A DNA stretch of 64,000 nucleotides from DATFVA01 sp963774455 (GCA_963774455.1 CAVZFD010000005.1:62001-126000), one strand, 5' to 3'. Positions 26,757 to 36,217 are shown, counted from the first letter of the stretch. Notes: a model not told the origin generated them from the letters alone. A program made the numbers and translations.

Positions 26757-28550
26757 ATGGCTAACGATTATAGAAGTGAAGAAGAAGTATTAGGTAAAGC
26801 ATACGATTCGAAACTTATGAAACGTCTGCTGAGTTATATCAAACCCTACAGGAAGTATGTCATATTTGCCATCTTACTGAATATTGTTGTAGCTTCCCTT
26901 ATACCGTTGCGCCCTTATCTTACCAAAGTTGCGGTTGATGATTATATAACCAAATCGGACTATCATGGGCTGCTGATAATAAGCCTTATTCTCCTCGGCG
27001 TTCTGCTGTTCCAGGCTGTAATACAGTATTTCCTAACCTACTTTACACAGTACCTTGGACAAAAAACACTTTATGATCTGCGTATACAGCTGTTTCAGCA
27101 TACGCAAAGACTGGCTCTGAAATTCTTTGACAGAACTCCCATCGGAAGAATTGTAACAAGAACAACGAACGATGTAGAAGCGTTAAGCGAGTTGTTCTCC
27201 TCGGGGATCGTTATGATTTTCAGCGATATTTTTAATATTGTATGGATACTTGTTTTTATGTTCTATATGGATGTAAGGCTTGCCCTTGTAACATTATCTG
27301 TTTTACCCGTTCTTATATACGGAACCTTCCTTTTCAGGAAGAAAGCCCGCGAGAGCTACCGTGATGTAAGGCTGCATCTTGCGAGGCTGAATTCCTACAT
27401 GCAGGAACATGTTACGGGAATGAATGTTGTCCAGATTTTCAGGAAAGAAAAAGACGAGCTTAAAAGGTTTCTCTCCATAAATTCTGATTACCGGGGTGCT
27501 AATATTAAATCGGTTTTTTACTATGCACTCTTCTACCCGGGTGTGGAAATATTAAGTTCGATAGCTATCGGTCTTATTATCTGGTATGGCGGCGGCGAGA
27601 TAATCCATAGTACACTTACCGTAGGTACAATATTCGCATTCCTGCAGTTTACAGAAATGTTTTTCCGTCCTATAAGAGACCTCTCGGAGAAGTATAATAT
27701 AATGCAGACTGCAATGGCTTCTTCAGAGAGGATATTTAAGCTGCTCGATAACCGGACATTTGTTAAAAATCCCGATCACCCTGTCAAACTTGAAAATGTA
27801 AGAGGCGGAATAGAGTTTAAGGATGTTTTTTTCGGCTACAGCGACGAAGAATATGTATTGAAGAATATCTCGTTCAAGATAAATCCCGGTGAAACTATTG
27901 CCCTGGTCGGCCACACAGGCGCCGGGAAGACAAGCATCATTAATATACTGAGCCGTTTCTACGATATTCAGAAAGGGTCTATACTGGTTGACGGTATAGA
28001 TATCAGGACTGTCGATAAAAGAGAATTGAGAAAATATATATCAATAGTACTCCAGGATGTCTTCCTTTTCTCAGGAACCATAAAGTCCAATATAAATATG
28101 AACAACGAAGCTATTCCTTTTGAAAAGGTTTTAGACGCAGCCAAGCTTGTGGGGGCCGACAAATTCATAAACCTGCTGCCTGGTAAATTTGATGAGGAGG
28201 TAAAAGAGAGAGGATCAACCTTGAGTGTGGGGCAGAAGCAGCTTATCTCATTTGCAAGGGCCCTGGCTTACGATCCCAAAATCCTTATTCTTGATGAAGC
28301 AACTTCAAGCGTTGATACTGAAACTGAAATACTTATTCAGCATGCCATTGAAAAACTACTGGTCGGAAGGACCGCAATTGTTATAGCTCACAGGCTTTCA
28401 ACCATCCAAAGTGCTGATAAGATCATAGTTATGCATAAGGGCGAGATCAGGGAAACAGGAAATCATCAGGAACTACTTGCAAAAAGGGGAATTTATTATA
28501 AATTATACCAGCTTCAATATAAAGATCAGCAAATTATTAAAGCTGGCTAA
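26757..28550 (+). CDS. ABC exporter subunit with canonical Walker B
   Basis: A 597-residue half-transporter with six TM helices, Walker A GHTGAGKTS, Q-loop IVLQDVFLF, Walker B ILILDEATSSVD (catalytic Glu present) and H-loop IAHR. Its signature reads LSVGQKQL instead of LSGGQ, which is the expected complement to a partner with a degenerate Walker B. The pair should therefore assemble as a heterodimer with one active and one degenerate ATP site. Co-directional with the preceding subunit; fbp follows 35 bp later. Confidence 0.94.
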   Translation: MANDYRSEEEVLGKAYDSKLMKRLLSYIKPYRKYVIFAILLNIVVASLIPLRPYLTKVAVDDYITKSDYHGLLIISLILLGVLLFQAVIQYFLTYFTQYLGQKTLYDLRIQLFQHTQRLALKFFDRTPIGRIVTRTTNDVEALSELFSSGIVMIFSDIFNIVWILVFMFYMDVRLALVTLSVLPVLIYGTFLFRKKARESYRDVRLHLARLNSYMQEHVTGMNVVQIFRKEKDELKRFLSINSDYRGANIKSVFYYALFYPGVEILSSIAIGLIIWYGGGEIIHSTLTVGTIFAFLQFTEMFFRPIRDLSEKYNIMQTAMASSERIFKLLDNRTFVKNPDHPVKLENVRGGIEFKDVFFGYSDEEYVLKNISFKINPGETIALVGHTGAGKTSIINILSRFYDIQKGSILVDGIDIRTVDKRELRKYISIVLQDVFLFSGTIKSNINMNNEAIPFEKVLDAAKLVGADKFINLLPGKFDEEVKERGSTLSVGQKQLISFARALAYDPKILILDEATSSVDTETEILIQHAIEKLLVGRTAIVIAHRLSTIQSADKIIVMHKGEIRETGNHQELLAKRGIYYKLYQLQYKDQQIIKAG

Positions 28551-28585
28551 TTCTACCAATATTTAATGAACAGGAGAGTCACATC

Positions 28586-29629
28586 ATGTCAAAATTGAGA
28601 TTCATGACGCTGGCCCGATTTATTATAGATCAGGAGAAACTTCATCCTGAAGCAACCGGTGAATTGTCAAACATTCTGCACGACCTTTCACTGGCAGCCA
28701 AGGTTATTTCTCTGGAAGTAAATAAAGCGGGACTCGTTGATATTCTTGGTTTTACAGGGGATAACAATGTTCATGGGGAGCAGGTGAAAAAACTGGATAT
28801 ATTCGCACATGATATGCTTTTCCGGGCAATGGATCATGGCGGACATCTCTGTGTTATGGCCTCAGAAGAAGAAGCGGACATAATGCATATTCCCCATGAA
28901 TTCGATCTAGGGAAATATGTATTATTATTTGATCCATTGGACGGTTCATCAAATATTGACGCCAACGTGAGCATAGGTACAATTTTTTCTATTTACCGCA
29001 GGGTTACTCCGGACGGAAAACCCGGAACCCTGGAGGATCTTTTACAGCCGGGTTATAAACAGGTAGCTGCTGGCTATATTGTGTACGGTTCAAGCACCAT
29101 AATGGTCTATACTGCCGGACATGGCGTGCATGGTTTCACCCTTGATCCTTCTTTTGGCGAATTCCTTCTCTCTCATGAGGATGTTAAAATTCCAAAAAAG
29201 GGAAAAATATACAGCATCAATGAGGGTAATTATCTTTACTGGCATCCCGGTTTGAAGAAATACATCAAGTATCTCCAGGAATATGAAAAGGAATCTGAAC
29301 GGCCATATTCCTCAAGATATGTTGGTTCAATGGTAGCAGATATTCACCGGACACTCCTTTACGGAGGTATTTTTATGTATCCTGCTGATTCCAGACATCC
29401 GAACGGAAAGCTTCGTCTTCTCTATGAATGCAATCCGGTGTCTTTTATAGTTGAAGCTGCGGGAGGCAGGGCATCAAATGGTAGAAAAAGGATACTTGAA
29501 ATATTGCCGGAAAAACTGCATCAGAGAACACCCATATTCATAGGAAGTGCGTATGATGTTCAGAAAGTTGAAGAGTTTATGGCCAAAGAGGAGAAAGAAA
29601 AAGAAGAACTTTCAACTCAAGGACGCTAA
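28586..29629 (+). CDS. fbp: Class I fructose-1,6-bisphosphatase
   Basis: Fructose-1,6-bisphosphatase hydrolyses fructose 1,6-bisphosphate to fructose 6-phosphate in gluconeogenesis. The 347-residue protein carries the metal-binding FDPLDGSSNID motif (near residue 112), upstream acidic residues (ASEEEAD), and a substrate-binding region (SSRYVGSMVADIHRTLLYGG, YPADSRHPNGKLRLLYECNP) characteristic of class I enzymes. A ribosome-binding site (AGGAG) precedes the ATG. The short C-terminal tail is rich in Lys and Glu. Confidence 0.97.
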   Translation: MSKLRFMTLARFIIDQEKLHPEATGELSNILHDLSLAAKVISLEVNKAGLVDILGFTGDNNVHGEQVKKLDIFAHDMLFRAMDHGGHLCVMASEEEADIMHIPHEFDLGKYVLLFDPLDGSSNIDANVSIGTIFSIYRRVTPDGKPGTLEDLLQPGYKQVAAGYIVYGSSTIMVYTAGHGVHGFTLDPSFGEFLLSHEDVKIPKKGKIYSINEGNYLYWHPGLKKYIKYLQEYEKESERPYSSRYVGSMVADIHRTLLYGGIFMYPADSRHPNGKLRLLYECNPVSFIVEAAGGRASNGRKRILEILPEKLHQRTPIFIGSAYDVQKVEEFMAKEEKEKEELSTQGR

Positions 29630-29632
29630 GCA

Positions 29633-29899
29633 CTATTTCTTCAGTTTATCAAGTTCTGTACTTATTTTTGAAGCTAATTCTTCGGGAGTAATACCCTCAA
29701 GAACAAGTTTATTTGTCCTCACTATTACTTCCGGAGAATCTCCCTCTCCCTGCATATGCTTATAGAGGCAAAAACCCAGGCGGTTCCTGTCATTCATAAT
29801 CGGGAGGTATTCTTTTAATCCATCCACAATATTATATACCTGTTTTTCAACAGAATCATCGGAAAATTTATTTGTTCCCGGTGAAGGTAAAGTTGTCAT
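29633..29899 (-). CDS. Small hypothetical protein
   Basis: An 88-residue soluble protein of unknown function, convergent with fbp and only 3 bp from its stop. It has no signal peptide, TM helix or cofactor motif. The composition (regular coding-like use of Lys, Glu and Leu, and a VYNIVDGLKEYLPIMNDRNRLGF helical segment) looks like a real small helical protein, but I recognise no family. Confidence 0.55.
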   Translation of the reverse strand: MTTLPSPGTNKFSDDSVEKQVYNIVDGLKEYLPIMNDRNRLGFCLYKHMQGEGDSPEVIVRTNKLVLEGITPEELASKISTELDKLKK

Positions 29900-30292
29900 T
29901 TAAGTTCCCTATTTGTGACCGACAAAAATAACCAGAAGTAACAAAAAGCTCAAATTAAATAATCGTATCCTCCTTTAAATAAGCACAAACGGTTTTCTGA
30001 ATCTTATTATGGAAAAAATTCCTTTAAAATCATTGCAAAGGAGCTTACACATATTAATAAATACGTTCAGGGTAAATTCCACATACGCTTCACATACGCT
30101 TCACATACGCTCCAGATACGCTCCACATACGCTTTTTAACCTAAAAATGAAGTGTCATAAAACCTGTACGGCGGCGAAGTGTTAATTAAAGATCAAACCG
30201 GGGGAGAGAAAGGAAGTTCTCACTGGAAGAGCAGGGGATATTCCTTAAATGAAGTGCGGTATTTGTGCTTTTTGATTAAATTTACCTGTTAT
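29900..30292. other. Gene-free stretch containing the second 11-bp array
   Basis: Between the small minus-strand gene and the preferred start of the glycosyltransferase at 30293 there is no supported gene. The region contains the five-unit 11-bp array at 30079-30133 and otherwise AT-rich sequence that probably includes the promoter of the glycosyltransferase-waaA pair. Confidence 0.6.
30079..30133. repeat. 11-bp tandem repeat array (5 units)
   Basis: Five contiguous 11-mers on the plus strand: CCACATACGCT, TCACATACGCT, TCACATACGCT, CCAGATACGCT, CCACATACGCT. This is the reverse orientation of the family seen at 4250-4282. The period is close to one DNA helical turn, so any bound protein would contact the same face of each unit. 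Confidence 0.9.
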
Positions 30293-31303
30293 ATGAAGAA
30301 AGAAACGGATACACCAGACTTCTCCGGGAAAAAAGTGCTTGTAATAAGACTAAGCTCCCTGGGAGACATTCTCCTTACCACACCGCTGGTCAGAACTTTA
30401 AAGGAGAAATTCAATGAAATCAGTCTGGATTTTGTTATAAAATCACAATATCAGGATGTACTTAAGCAGAACCCGTACCTTTCAAAGTTAATTCTATATG
30501 AAAGCGAAAAAGATAAAATTTCTGAACTTATTGGTAAGTTAAAGGAAAACAGGTATGATGCAGTTATCGATCTTCAGAACAACTTCCGTTCTGCTCAAAT
30601 AAGAAGGGCAATTAATGCTCAAACCTTTATATTTAATAAGAGAACGGCCGACAAGTTTCTTCTTGTTAATTTTAAGATCAACCGCCTAAAAGATGCCACC
30701 CGGATTCCTGAGAGGTATGCAGCTGCTGTACCTGGAATTAAACTCGACAATGAAGGACTGGATCTATTCACTGAGAATAAACCCACAGCTATACTGAAGG
30801 ATAAACCAAAACTTATAGGATTTGCTCCCGGTTCGCGGCATTTCACTAAGATGTGGCCGAAGAATTACTATGAAAAACTGGGTAACCTGCTTACCAGGGA
30901 AGGATTCACAATAGTTCTTTTCGGCGGCAGGGATGATATCAGGGTATGTGCAGAAATATCCGGAAATATCGGGGGTTCAATAGACCTTAGTAATAAAGAT
31001 GACCTGCTTCAAACGGCTGCGGATATGAAGGAATGCCTGGTGATTGCCTGCAATGATTCGGGGATGATGCATACCGCATGTGCTGTAAAAGTTCCGGTGC
31101 TTGCATTCTACGGTTCAACGGTTAAAGAATTTGGATTTACCCCCTATAAAAACGTGAATTTAATTTTAGAGAACAATTCCCTAACTTGCAGACCTTGTTC
31201 ACATGTAGGACGGGAAAGCTGTCCCAGAGGCCACTTCAGGTGTATGCTTGAAGTAACCCCTGAAAAGGCATATGAAGCATTTATGACTCTGATAAAAAGC
31301 TGA
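30293..31303 (+). CDS. Lipopolysaccharide heptosyltransferase-like glycosyltransferase (GT9)
   Basis: A GT-B fold enzyme of the ADP-heptose:LPS heptosyltransferase family, expected to add a core sugar to lipopolysaccharide. The N-terminus shows VLVIRLSSLGDILLTTPLVRTLKE, the hallmark of GT9. The C-terminal half has GFAPGSRHFTKMWPKNYYEKL, ACNDSGMMHTACAVKVPVLAFYGST and the CxPCSHVGRESCPRGHFRCM region typical of the family. The frame is open from a GTG at 30179, but the ATG at 30293 starts right at the conserved domain and is preferred (336 residues). The stop overlaps the waaA start by one base. Confidence 0.92.
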   Translation: MKKETDTPDFSGKKVLVIRLSSLGDILLTTPLVRTLKEKFNEISLDFVIKSQYQDVLKQNPYLSKLILYESEKDKISELIGKLKENRYDAVIDLQNNFRSAQIRRAINAQTFIFNKRTADKFLLVNFKINRLKDATRIPERYAAAVPGIKLDNEGLDLFTENKPTAILKDKPKLIGFAPGSRHFTKMWPKNYYEKLGNLLTREGFTIVLFGGRDDIRVCAEISGNIGGSIDLSNKDDLLQTAADMKECLVIACNDSGMMHTACAVKVPVLAFYGSTVKEFGFTPYKNVNLILENNSLTCRPCSHVGRESCPRGHFRCMLEVTPEKAYEAFMTLIKS

Positions 31304-32586
31304 TGAAATCATTCTGGAAATTTCTATATAACCTTCTGATAATACCGGCGCTATATGTCTTCCTTCAGCTCGGAGCCTTATTCAATCCCAAGATTAAGAG
31401 AGGTATAAAGGGAAGGAAGAGGATTTTTGAAGAACTGATACTCAATGCAGCATCTCTTAATAAATCTAAAAAGCTTATCTGGTTTCACTCATCCTCGCTC
31501 GGAGAATTTGAACAAGCCAAACCTATTATCCAGGAACTTAAGAAAGATAATTCTATCAATATACTTGTTACCTTCTTTTCTCCCTCCGGGTATGAAAATT
31601 CACGCAAGTATCCATATGCCGACCTGGTTTCATACCTTCCGTTCGACAGCAAAACATATGCTGAAAGATTTATTTCTATCGTACGTCCCAACCTGGCTGT
31701 ACTTATGCGGTATGATATATGGCCAAACCACATTTGGGCTATGAAGAAAAGAGATATTCCCTGTTTTATTGTTGATGCAACAATGAAGAAGAATTCCCCG
31801 CGGAAATTACCCTTCATTAAAAATTTCCATAAAATATTATTCAGCGACGTATCGAGGATACTGACAGTCTCTGAGGAAGATGTCGAAGGATTCAAGGATT
31901 TCAGAATAGAAAATGTGAAACTGACAGCGGTAGGTGATACAAGATTCGACAGGGTATACGAAAAAAGTCTGGCTGCAAAGGGGAAAAATATTATCAAGGA
32001 AGACCTGTTAAGCGGTAAAAAGATATTTGTTGCAGGGAGTACTTGGGATATGGATGAAAATATAATCCTGCCGGCCTTTATGAAAATGGCAAAATATACC
32101 AACGATGTGGTAATGATAATTGTTCCTCATGAGCCCACGATCATCAACCTGGAAAGAATTGAGAACGAGGTTTCAGAATCTATGACATCCATCAGGTTTT
32201 CGCATTTGAACGCATATAACGATGAAAGAATTATTATTGTAGATTCGATAGGGATTCTCCTGACATTATACGCATACTGCGACCTGGCTTTTATAGGGGG
32301 CAGTTTCAAGCAGAATATCCATAATGTACTCGAAGCTGCAGTTTACGGAGTACCGGTTTTATTCGGACCAAAGATCGAAAATTCCCAGGAATCACGTGAA
32401 CTATTAAAACGCGGCGGAGGAATTATGATAAAAAATCAGCGGGAGGCCTATCGACAGCTGAGGACTTGCTTTTCGAATGATACATTAAGGAGAGAAAAAG
32501 GCGTTATTGCTGCTGAATACGTCAGGGAGAACCTCGGGGCTACCAGGAAAATTCTTAAAGAGATTTATGAAGTTATCCGGGATTAG
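31303..32586 (+). CDS. waaA: 3-deoxy-D-manno-octulosonic acid transferase
   Basis: WaaA (KdtA) transfers Kdo from CMP-Kdo to lipid A precursor in inner-core LPS synthesis at the cytoplasmic face of the inner membrane. The 427-residue protein has an N-terminal membrane anchor (about 6-24), the conserved HSSSLGEFEQAKPI segment with the catalytic Glu, the YDIWPNHIW stretch, and the C-terminal CMP-binding region FIGGSFKQNIHNVLEAAVYGVPVLFGP. The preceding glycosyltransferase stop and this ATG share TGATG, so the two LPS-core genes are translationally coupled. Confidence 0.96.
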   Translation: MKSFWKFLYNLLIIPALYVFLQLGALFNPKIKRGIKGRKRIFEELILNAASLNKSKKLIWFHSSSLGEFEQAKPIIQELKKDNSINILVTFFSPSGYENSRKYPYADLVSYLPFDSKTYAERFISIVRPNLAVLMRYDIWPNHIWAMKKRDIPCFIVDATMKKNSPRKLPFIKNFHKILFSDVSRILTVSEEDVEGFKDFRIENVKLTAVGDTRFDRVYEKSLAAKGKNIIKEDLLSGKKIFVAGSTWDMDENIILPAFMKMAKYTNDVVMIIVPHEPTIINLERIENEVSESMTSIRFSHLNAYNDERIIIVDSIGILLTLYAYCDLAFIGGSFKQNIHNVLEAAVYGVPVLFGPKIENSQESRELLKRGGGIMIKNQREAYRQLRTCFSNDTLRREKGVIAAEYVRENLGATRKILKEIYEVIRD

Positions 32587-32670
32587 AGAAAGTAGGGACA
32601 GCCGTTGGTCGAAAAGGATCTGAACTACGCGGACTGCAAGGAATTGAAATGCATCATACGATGAAAAGCT

Positions 32671-33186
32671 TCACGAAAGATATCTTTCTCGCAGAATCCT
32701 CATATGGTGAAGTTCATGTCCAGCTATTATAAACATGAACGCCCTTACCGTAATATCATAATTATTGGCCGTACCCCATCTCATTAGTGTCACGTTATTA
32801 AAACTTCTAAACAAAGCAATGTTTCCATTCCGCAGGTAAAGTAGTTCGTCTGCCAATCCTGAAAAGGGACGGCTGTTAAAATCGGCAGATGCAACATAAT
32901 CATCCTGTTCAAATCCCGGTAGTGATTTTTTCTCTCCTCTCGCAATACACATTGCCCTATATGCCATTACCCTTTCGACATCAGCCATATGTCCCAACAC
33001 CTCTTTAATACTCCATTTTCCAGCAGCGTATGAATAACTGCCTTTTTCCTCCGAGATTGACCTGATGAGCGGCTGAATTTTCTCTCTGCCGTCTTCAAGA
33101 GTCTTAATTATGCTATCACTATCGGGGATCTGATTTATATACGAAGAATAATAATCTGCATATTCATTCTGCTTCGGAAATTCCAT
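32671..33186 (-). CDS. DinB-family protein
   Basis: A 171-residue four-helix-bundle protein of the DinB/YfiT-like superfamily. It carries the likely metal-binding histidines in KEVLGHMADVERVMAYR and in IAGHELHHMRILRERY near the C-terminus. Members are mostly metal-dependent transferases or of unknown activity. It is the last of three minus-strand genes, downstream of isoaspartyl peptidase. Confidence 0.88.
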   Translation of the reverse strand: MEFPKQNEYADYYSSYINQIPDSDSIIKTLEDGREKIQPLIRSISEEKGSYSYAAGKWSIKEVLGHMADVERVMAYRAMCIARGEKKSLPGFEQDDYVASADFNSRPFSGLADELLYLRNGNIALFRSFNNVTLMRWGTANNYDITVRAFMFIIAGHELHHMRILRERYLS

Positions 33187-33233
33187 AGCAATCCTTTATT
33201 CAATTTTTATATTCTTGGTTAGAACTATTCGCC

Positions 33234-34214
33234 TTACTTATTATCAAGCCCGGATTGATTTTTCCATACTTCAACTTCAAAAAGACCCTCTGAATTTGCA
33301 ACTCCTCTCAGCATTCCGTTAGTATTGAAGGGCATTGCAAAGCTGCCATTTTTGTCTACAGCTATCAGACCACCGGTATTTTTGTTCAGCCGCTTATATA
33401 TTAATTCATCAGCCGCATCTGTCAAAGGCATATTTTTATATGCGATAAGTGCATTAAGATTAAAAGCAATATCGTTTTTAATAAACAGCTCTCCCTCGCC
33501 GGTACAGGAAACTGCACAGGTATTGTTATCAGCATAAGTTCCTGCGCCGATAATGGGTGAATCTCCTATCCGACCCGGCATCTTATAACCAGTACCCCCG
33601 GTGGATGTTGCCGCTGCAAGGTTACCGTGTTTATCCAGCGCCACACAACCAACTGTTCCGTGTTTGGAGCCTTTGATCTTTTCATACTGTTCAAGACGCG
33701 CGGGTGTATCAAAATATTTGTTCTCAACATAATCTACGTTCATCTGTCTCCCGAAAGCATCCGCGCCTTCACCGCACAGAAGCACGTGCTTTGTTTTTTC
33801 CATTACAAGACGGGCAAGGGATACCGGGTGCTTAATATGTTTTACTCCTGCCACAGCACCGCATGAAAGATCCCGGCCGTTCATAATAGCAGCATCGAGT
33901 TCATGAGTGCCTTCAGATGTAAATACAGCCCCTTTGCCGGCATTAAATTTAGGATCATTCTCAAAGTAGTTAATTACCTTCTCTACTGCGTCAAGACTGC
34001 TTCCTCCGCTCTCAAGGATTTTTTGTCCAATTGTGAGAGCTTCTTTCAAAGAGCTCATATATTCATCCTTCAATGAATCAGTAAAGGATTTATCGAAAGT
34101 ACCCGCGCCTCCGTGAATAACGATTGTATACCTGCCCTTTTCCTGGGCAGAGGAAACTGTTGAGGTGGTGAAGATGAAAATGAAAAGCCATATTAATTGA
34201 TTTAGGTACTTCAT
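33234..34214 (-). CDS. Isoaspartyl peptidase / L-asparaginase (Ntn hydrolase), exported
   Basis: A plant-type asparaginase family enzyme that hydrolyses isoaspartyl dipeptides or asparagine after autocleavage. The catalytic nucleophile is the Thr in KHGTVGCVALDKHGNLAAATSTGG, with GTG(Y)KMPGRIGDSPIIGAGTYAD downstream, a highly conserved substrate-binding segment. The opening IVIHGGAGTF is also typical. An N-terminal signal peptide (about 1-23) indicates a periplasmic enzyme. The length of 326 is normal. It lies between DinB and NUDIX genes on the same strand. Confidence 0.95.
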   Translation of the reverse strand: MKYLNQLIWLFIFIFTTSTVSSAQEKGRYTIVIHGGAGTFDKSFTDSLKDEYMSSLKEALTIGQKILESGGSSLDAVEKVINYFENDPKFNAGKGAVFTSEGTHELDAAIMNGRDLSCGAVAGVKHIKHPVSLARLVMEKTKHVLLCGEGADAFGRQMNVDYVENKYFDTPARLEQYEKIKGSKHGTVGCVALDKHGNLAAATSTGGTGYKMPGRIGDSPIIGAGTYADNNTCAVSCTGEGELFIKNDIAFNLNALIAYKNMPLTDAADELIYKRLNKNTGGLIAVDKNGSFAMPFNTNGMLRGVANSEGLFEVEVWKNQSGLDNK

Positions 34215-34230
34215 ATCGTGGTCCCTGGTG

Positions 34231-34734
34231 TTAAATTTTTATTTTAAGAAGATCCAGCAGTCTGTCAATAAAAACCTGCTGGGCAGAGTAAACTTTTTTT
34301 CGTGCCTCACTAATGCTGAAGAACTCACCCCGGTCAACCTCAGGAAATTTTTGTTTTTTCCCTGAATTGGGAGGCCATTCTATCTCAAAAGTATTGCATA
34401 CGATATCAAACTGTACCGAATTATCAGATTCAAATGCCCAGGCATGGACAATTTTATCATTGCGCTGAACAGCCGTGCCAAGCGAAACATATTCACCCTT
34501 TGATTTAATTCCCGTTTCTTCCTCAAATTCACGGATAGCGGCCTGCAGCAGTTCTTCTTTCTTTTCGACAAGACCCTTCGGTATTCCCCAAAATCCCTCG
34601 TCTTTTTTGGAGAAGTATGGTCCCCCAGGATGAACAAGGAAAATCTTCAAATCATTTTCTGATTTATGATACATAAGCAAACCCGCACTGATAACCTGCA
34701 TAAATCTCTCAATATTTTGCAAAACAAATTTCAA
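34231..34734 (-). CDS. NUDIX hydrolase
   Basis: The 167-residue protein contains a complete Nudix box: GLVEKKEELLQAAI followed by REFEEETGI, with the metal-binding REFEEE core. Nudix enzymes hydrolyse nucleoside diphosphates linked to another group; the specific substrate is not evident. A shorter start at Met12 (34701) fits family N-termini better (SAGLLMYHK). Co-directional with the asparaginase gene, 16 bp apart. Confidence 0.95.
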   Translation of the reverse strand: MKFVLQNIERFMQVISAGLLMYHKSENDLKIFLVHPGGPYFSKKDEGFWGIPKGLVEKKEELLQAAIREFEEETGIKSKGEYVSLGTAVQRNDKIVHAWAFESDNSVQFDIVCNTFEIEWPPNSGKKQKFPEVDRGEFFSISEARKKVYSAQQVFIDRLLDLLKIKI

Positions 34735-34782
34735 TTTATTTTATTTCACCTGAAGTTTAAAGGATTTTAAAGAAAAAGTTCC

Positions 34783-35424
34783 ATGGGAGTGATCTTTCCA
34801 ATAGTGTTTTATATTCTGAATACTACCGTGTTTCCTCAGTCAGATGGACATTTCTTCCCGGCAGATTCTGAAAAAGTAGTCTATCTTGTGAAGATACAAT
34901 GGCATACCGGCATTATTTTCGAAACTGATCAGGTGGATACGGTTTACTGGAATTTCATCAAAGATTTTAAGGATTATCGATATATCGATGTAGGCTGGGG
35001 GGATGCAGATTTCTATCAGCATCCCGGATTTAACATTGATCTGGCAGTAAGGGCTTTATTTGTGAAAACACAAAGCGCTCTAAGGATCGCCGGGTTCAAA
35101 CGTTCCATTAAAAATTACCTGGCCGGAACTGATTATGCTGAAAGGCTGGTTTTAAGCAAAGTTAAGTTTGACAGTTTATGCAGTTATATACAGTCATCCT
35201 ATATTCTTGTTAATGATAGACCGGTGCTGCTCAGCAGGCATCTTAACGGTGCAGTTAAATTTTATAAGGCAAAGGGCTGGTATACTGTTTTCAACACCTG
35301 CAATACCTGGATCGCACGTGGATTGAATAAAGCTGGCTATAAAATTGATGATGATATTGTTTTATCGGAGCAGCTTTTCCGTGAAACGATGAAGTATGGC
35401 AGGATGGTAAAAGTCCCGGAGTAG
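34783..35424 (+). CDS. DUF2459-family exported protein
   Basis: The 213-residue product matches the DUF2459/TIGR02117 pattern: QWHTGIIF, DVGWGDADFYQHPGF and a C-terminal NTCNTWIARGLNKAGY with a conserved Cys and His-containing context. The function of the family is unknown; the conserved Cys, His and Asp have suggested an amidase-like role to me, but this is speculative. An N-terminal hydrophobic stretch probably exports it. Divergent from the NUDIX gene and convergent with the methyltransferase. Confidence 0.85.
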   Translation: MGVIFPIVFYILNTTVFPQSDGHFFPADSEKVVYLVKIQWHTGIIFETDQVDTVYWNFIKDFKDYRYIDVGWGDADFYQHPGFNIDLAVRALFVKTQSALRIAGFKRSIKNYLAGTDYAERLVLSKVKFDSLCSYIQSSYILVNDRPVLLSRHLNGAVKFYKAKGWYTVFNTCNTWIARGLNKAGYKIDDDIVLSEQLFRETMKYGRMVKVPE

Positions 35425-35431
35425 AGGTTGA

Positions 35432-36055
35432 TTATTTTATAACAGATTCGGTGAGAAAGAAAGATTTTCCGTTAACTAAAATTCTTTTCGTACCCTGCGT
35501 TACCTTCAAACCTGCATTGTTTATTTCCTCAGCAAATTCCTTCCGGGTGATTAGTGTAATATAAGGCCCAAGTTTTTCAAGGGATTTGTATTCAGAATGA
35601 GAAACCTTACTCTGGCCTGCATCGGGCAACTGGATAATAGAAAATAGAACAGATGACTTATTCATCATCTGACGGAATTTATAGAGAGTTGATTTTACGT
35701 CGACATATTCAAAAAACAAAGCTGCGAAAATCAAATCATAGTTCCGATTTAAACTGCTGAACGAATTAAAATCTCCGGATATAAGCTCAAGTTTTTTTTC
35801 TTCAGGAAATCTTTCACGAAGAACTTTCAAAAAATAAGGATTGATATCAAGAGCGGTAACCTCACTGACCATCTGCCAGTTAATGTATTCAAATCCATTT
35901 CCTATAGTACATCCCGGTACTAATATTTTTTCCGGTTCAATTTTATCTAGTAAATTTCTGAAGCAATCATTTATCATCTGATACTGTCCTACACCAGGAC
36001 TGCTCATATGGTTGATATAATCTGACAGATCAACATCGAGCCATGGGTTACTCAT
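35432..36055 (-). CDS. Class I SAM-dependent methyltransferase
   Basis: A 207-residue Rossmann-fold methyltransferase. Motif I is KILVPGCTIGNGFEYI, followed by VTALDINPYFLKVLRERF (acidic motif II), a GDF motif (LISGDFNSF) and DLIFAALFFEYVDV. The substrate is not evident. It is convergent with the DUF2459 gene and divergent from the next gene. Confidence 0.85.
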   Translation of the reverse strand: MSNPWLDVDLSDYINHMSSPGVGQYQMINDCFRNLLDKIEPEKILVPGCTIGNGFEYINWQMVSEVTALDINPYFLKVLRERFPEEKKLELISGDFNSFSSLNRNYDLIFAALFFEYVDVKSTLYKFRQMMNKSSVLFSIIQLPDAGQSKVSHSEYKSLEKLGPYITLITRKEFAEEINNAGLKVTQGTKRILVNGKSFFLTESVIK

Positions 36056-36197
36056 TAGACGCTCTGGTTATCCCTTCAAAAATTTATAAAAATATCTGGT
36101 CTAAAATATCAAAAATTCCTAGTATAACCAGATGCATTATTTATCGGATTCATAAATCTTGTGATTAAAAATCACCTACGAACTTTTCAATTCACAT

Positions 36198-36217
36198 TTT
36201 GAGAATTTGTTCTCAAA
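36198..36217. promoter_or_regulatory. Perfect palindrome in divergent promoter region
   Basis: TTTGAGAA-TTTG-TTCTCAAA is an 8-bp perfect inverted repeat with a 4-nt spacer, between the divergent methyltransferase and the hypothetical gene at 36323. It fits an operator for a dimeric regulator or a leader hairpin. Confidence 0.4.

Noticed and set aside
30079..30133. Possible CRISPR or iteron replication origin
   Set aside because: Units are 11 bp and contiguous without spacers, so not CRISPR; no rep or dnaA gene is nearby to support an origin.
31485..32102. 205-codon minus-strand open frame opposite waaA
   Set aside because: Antisense to a clearly conserved Kdo transferase; composition is that of a reverse-strand shadow.
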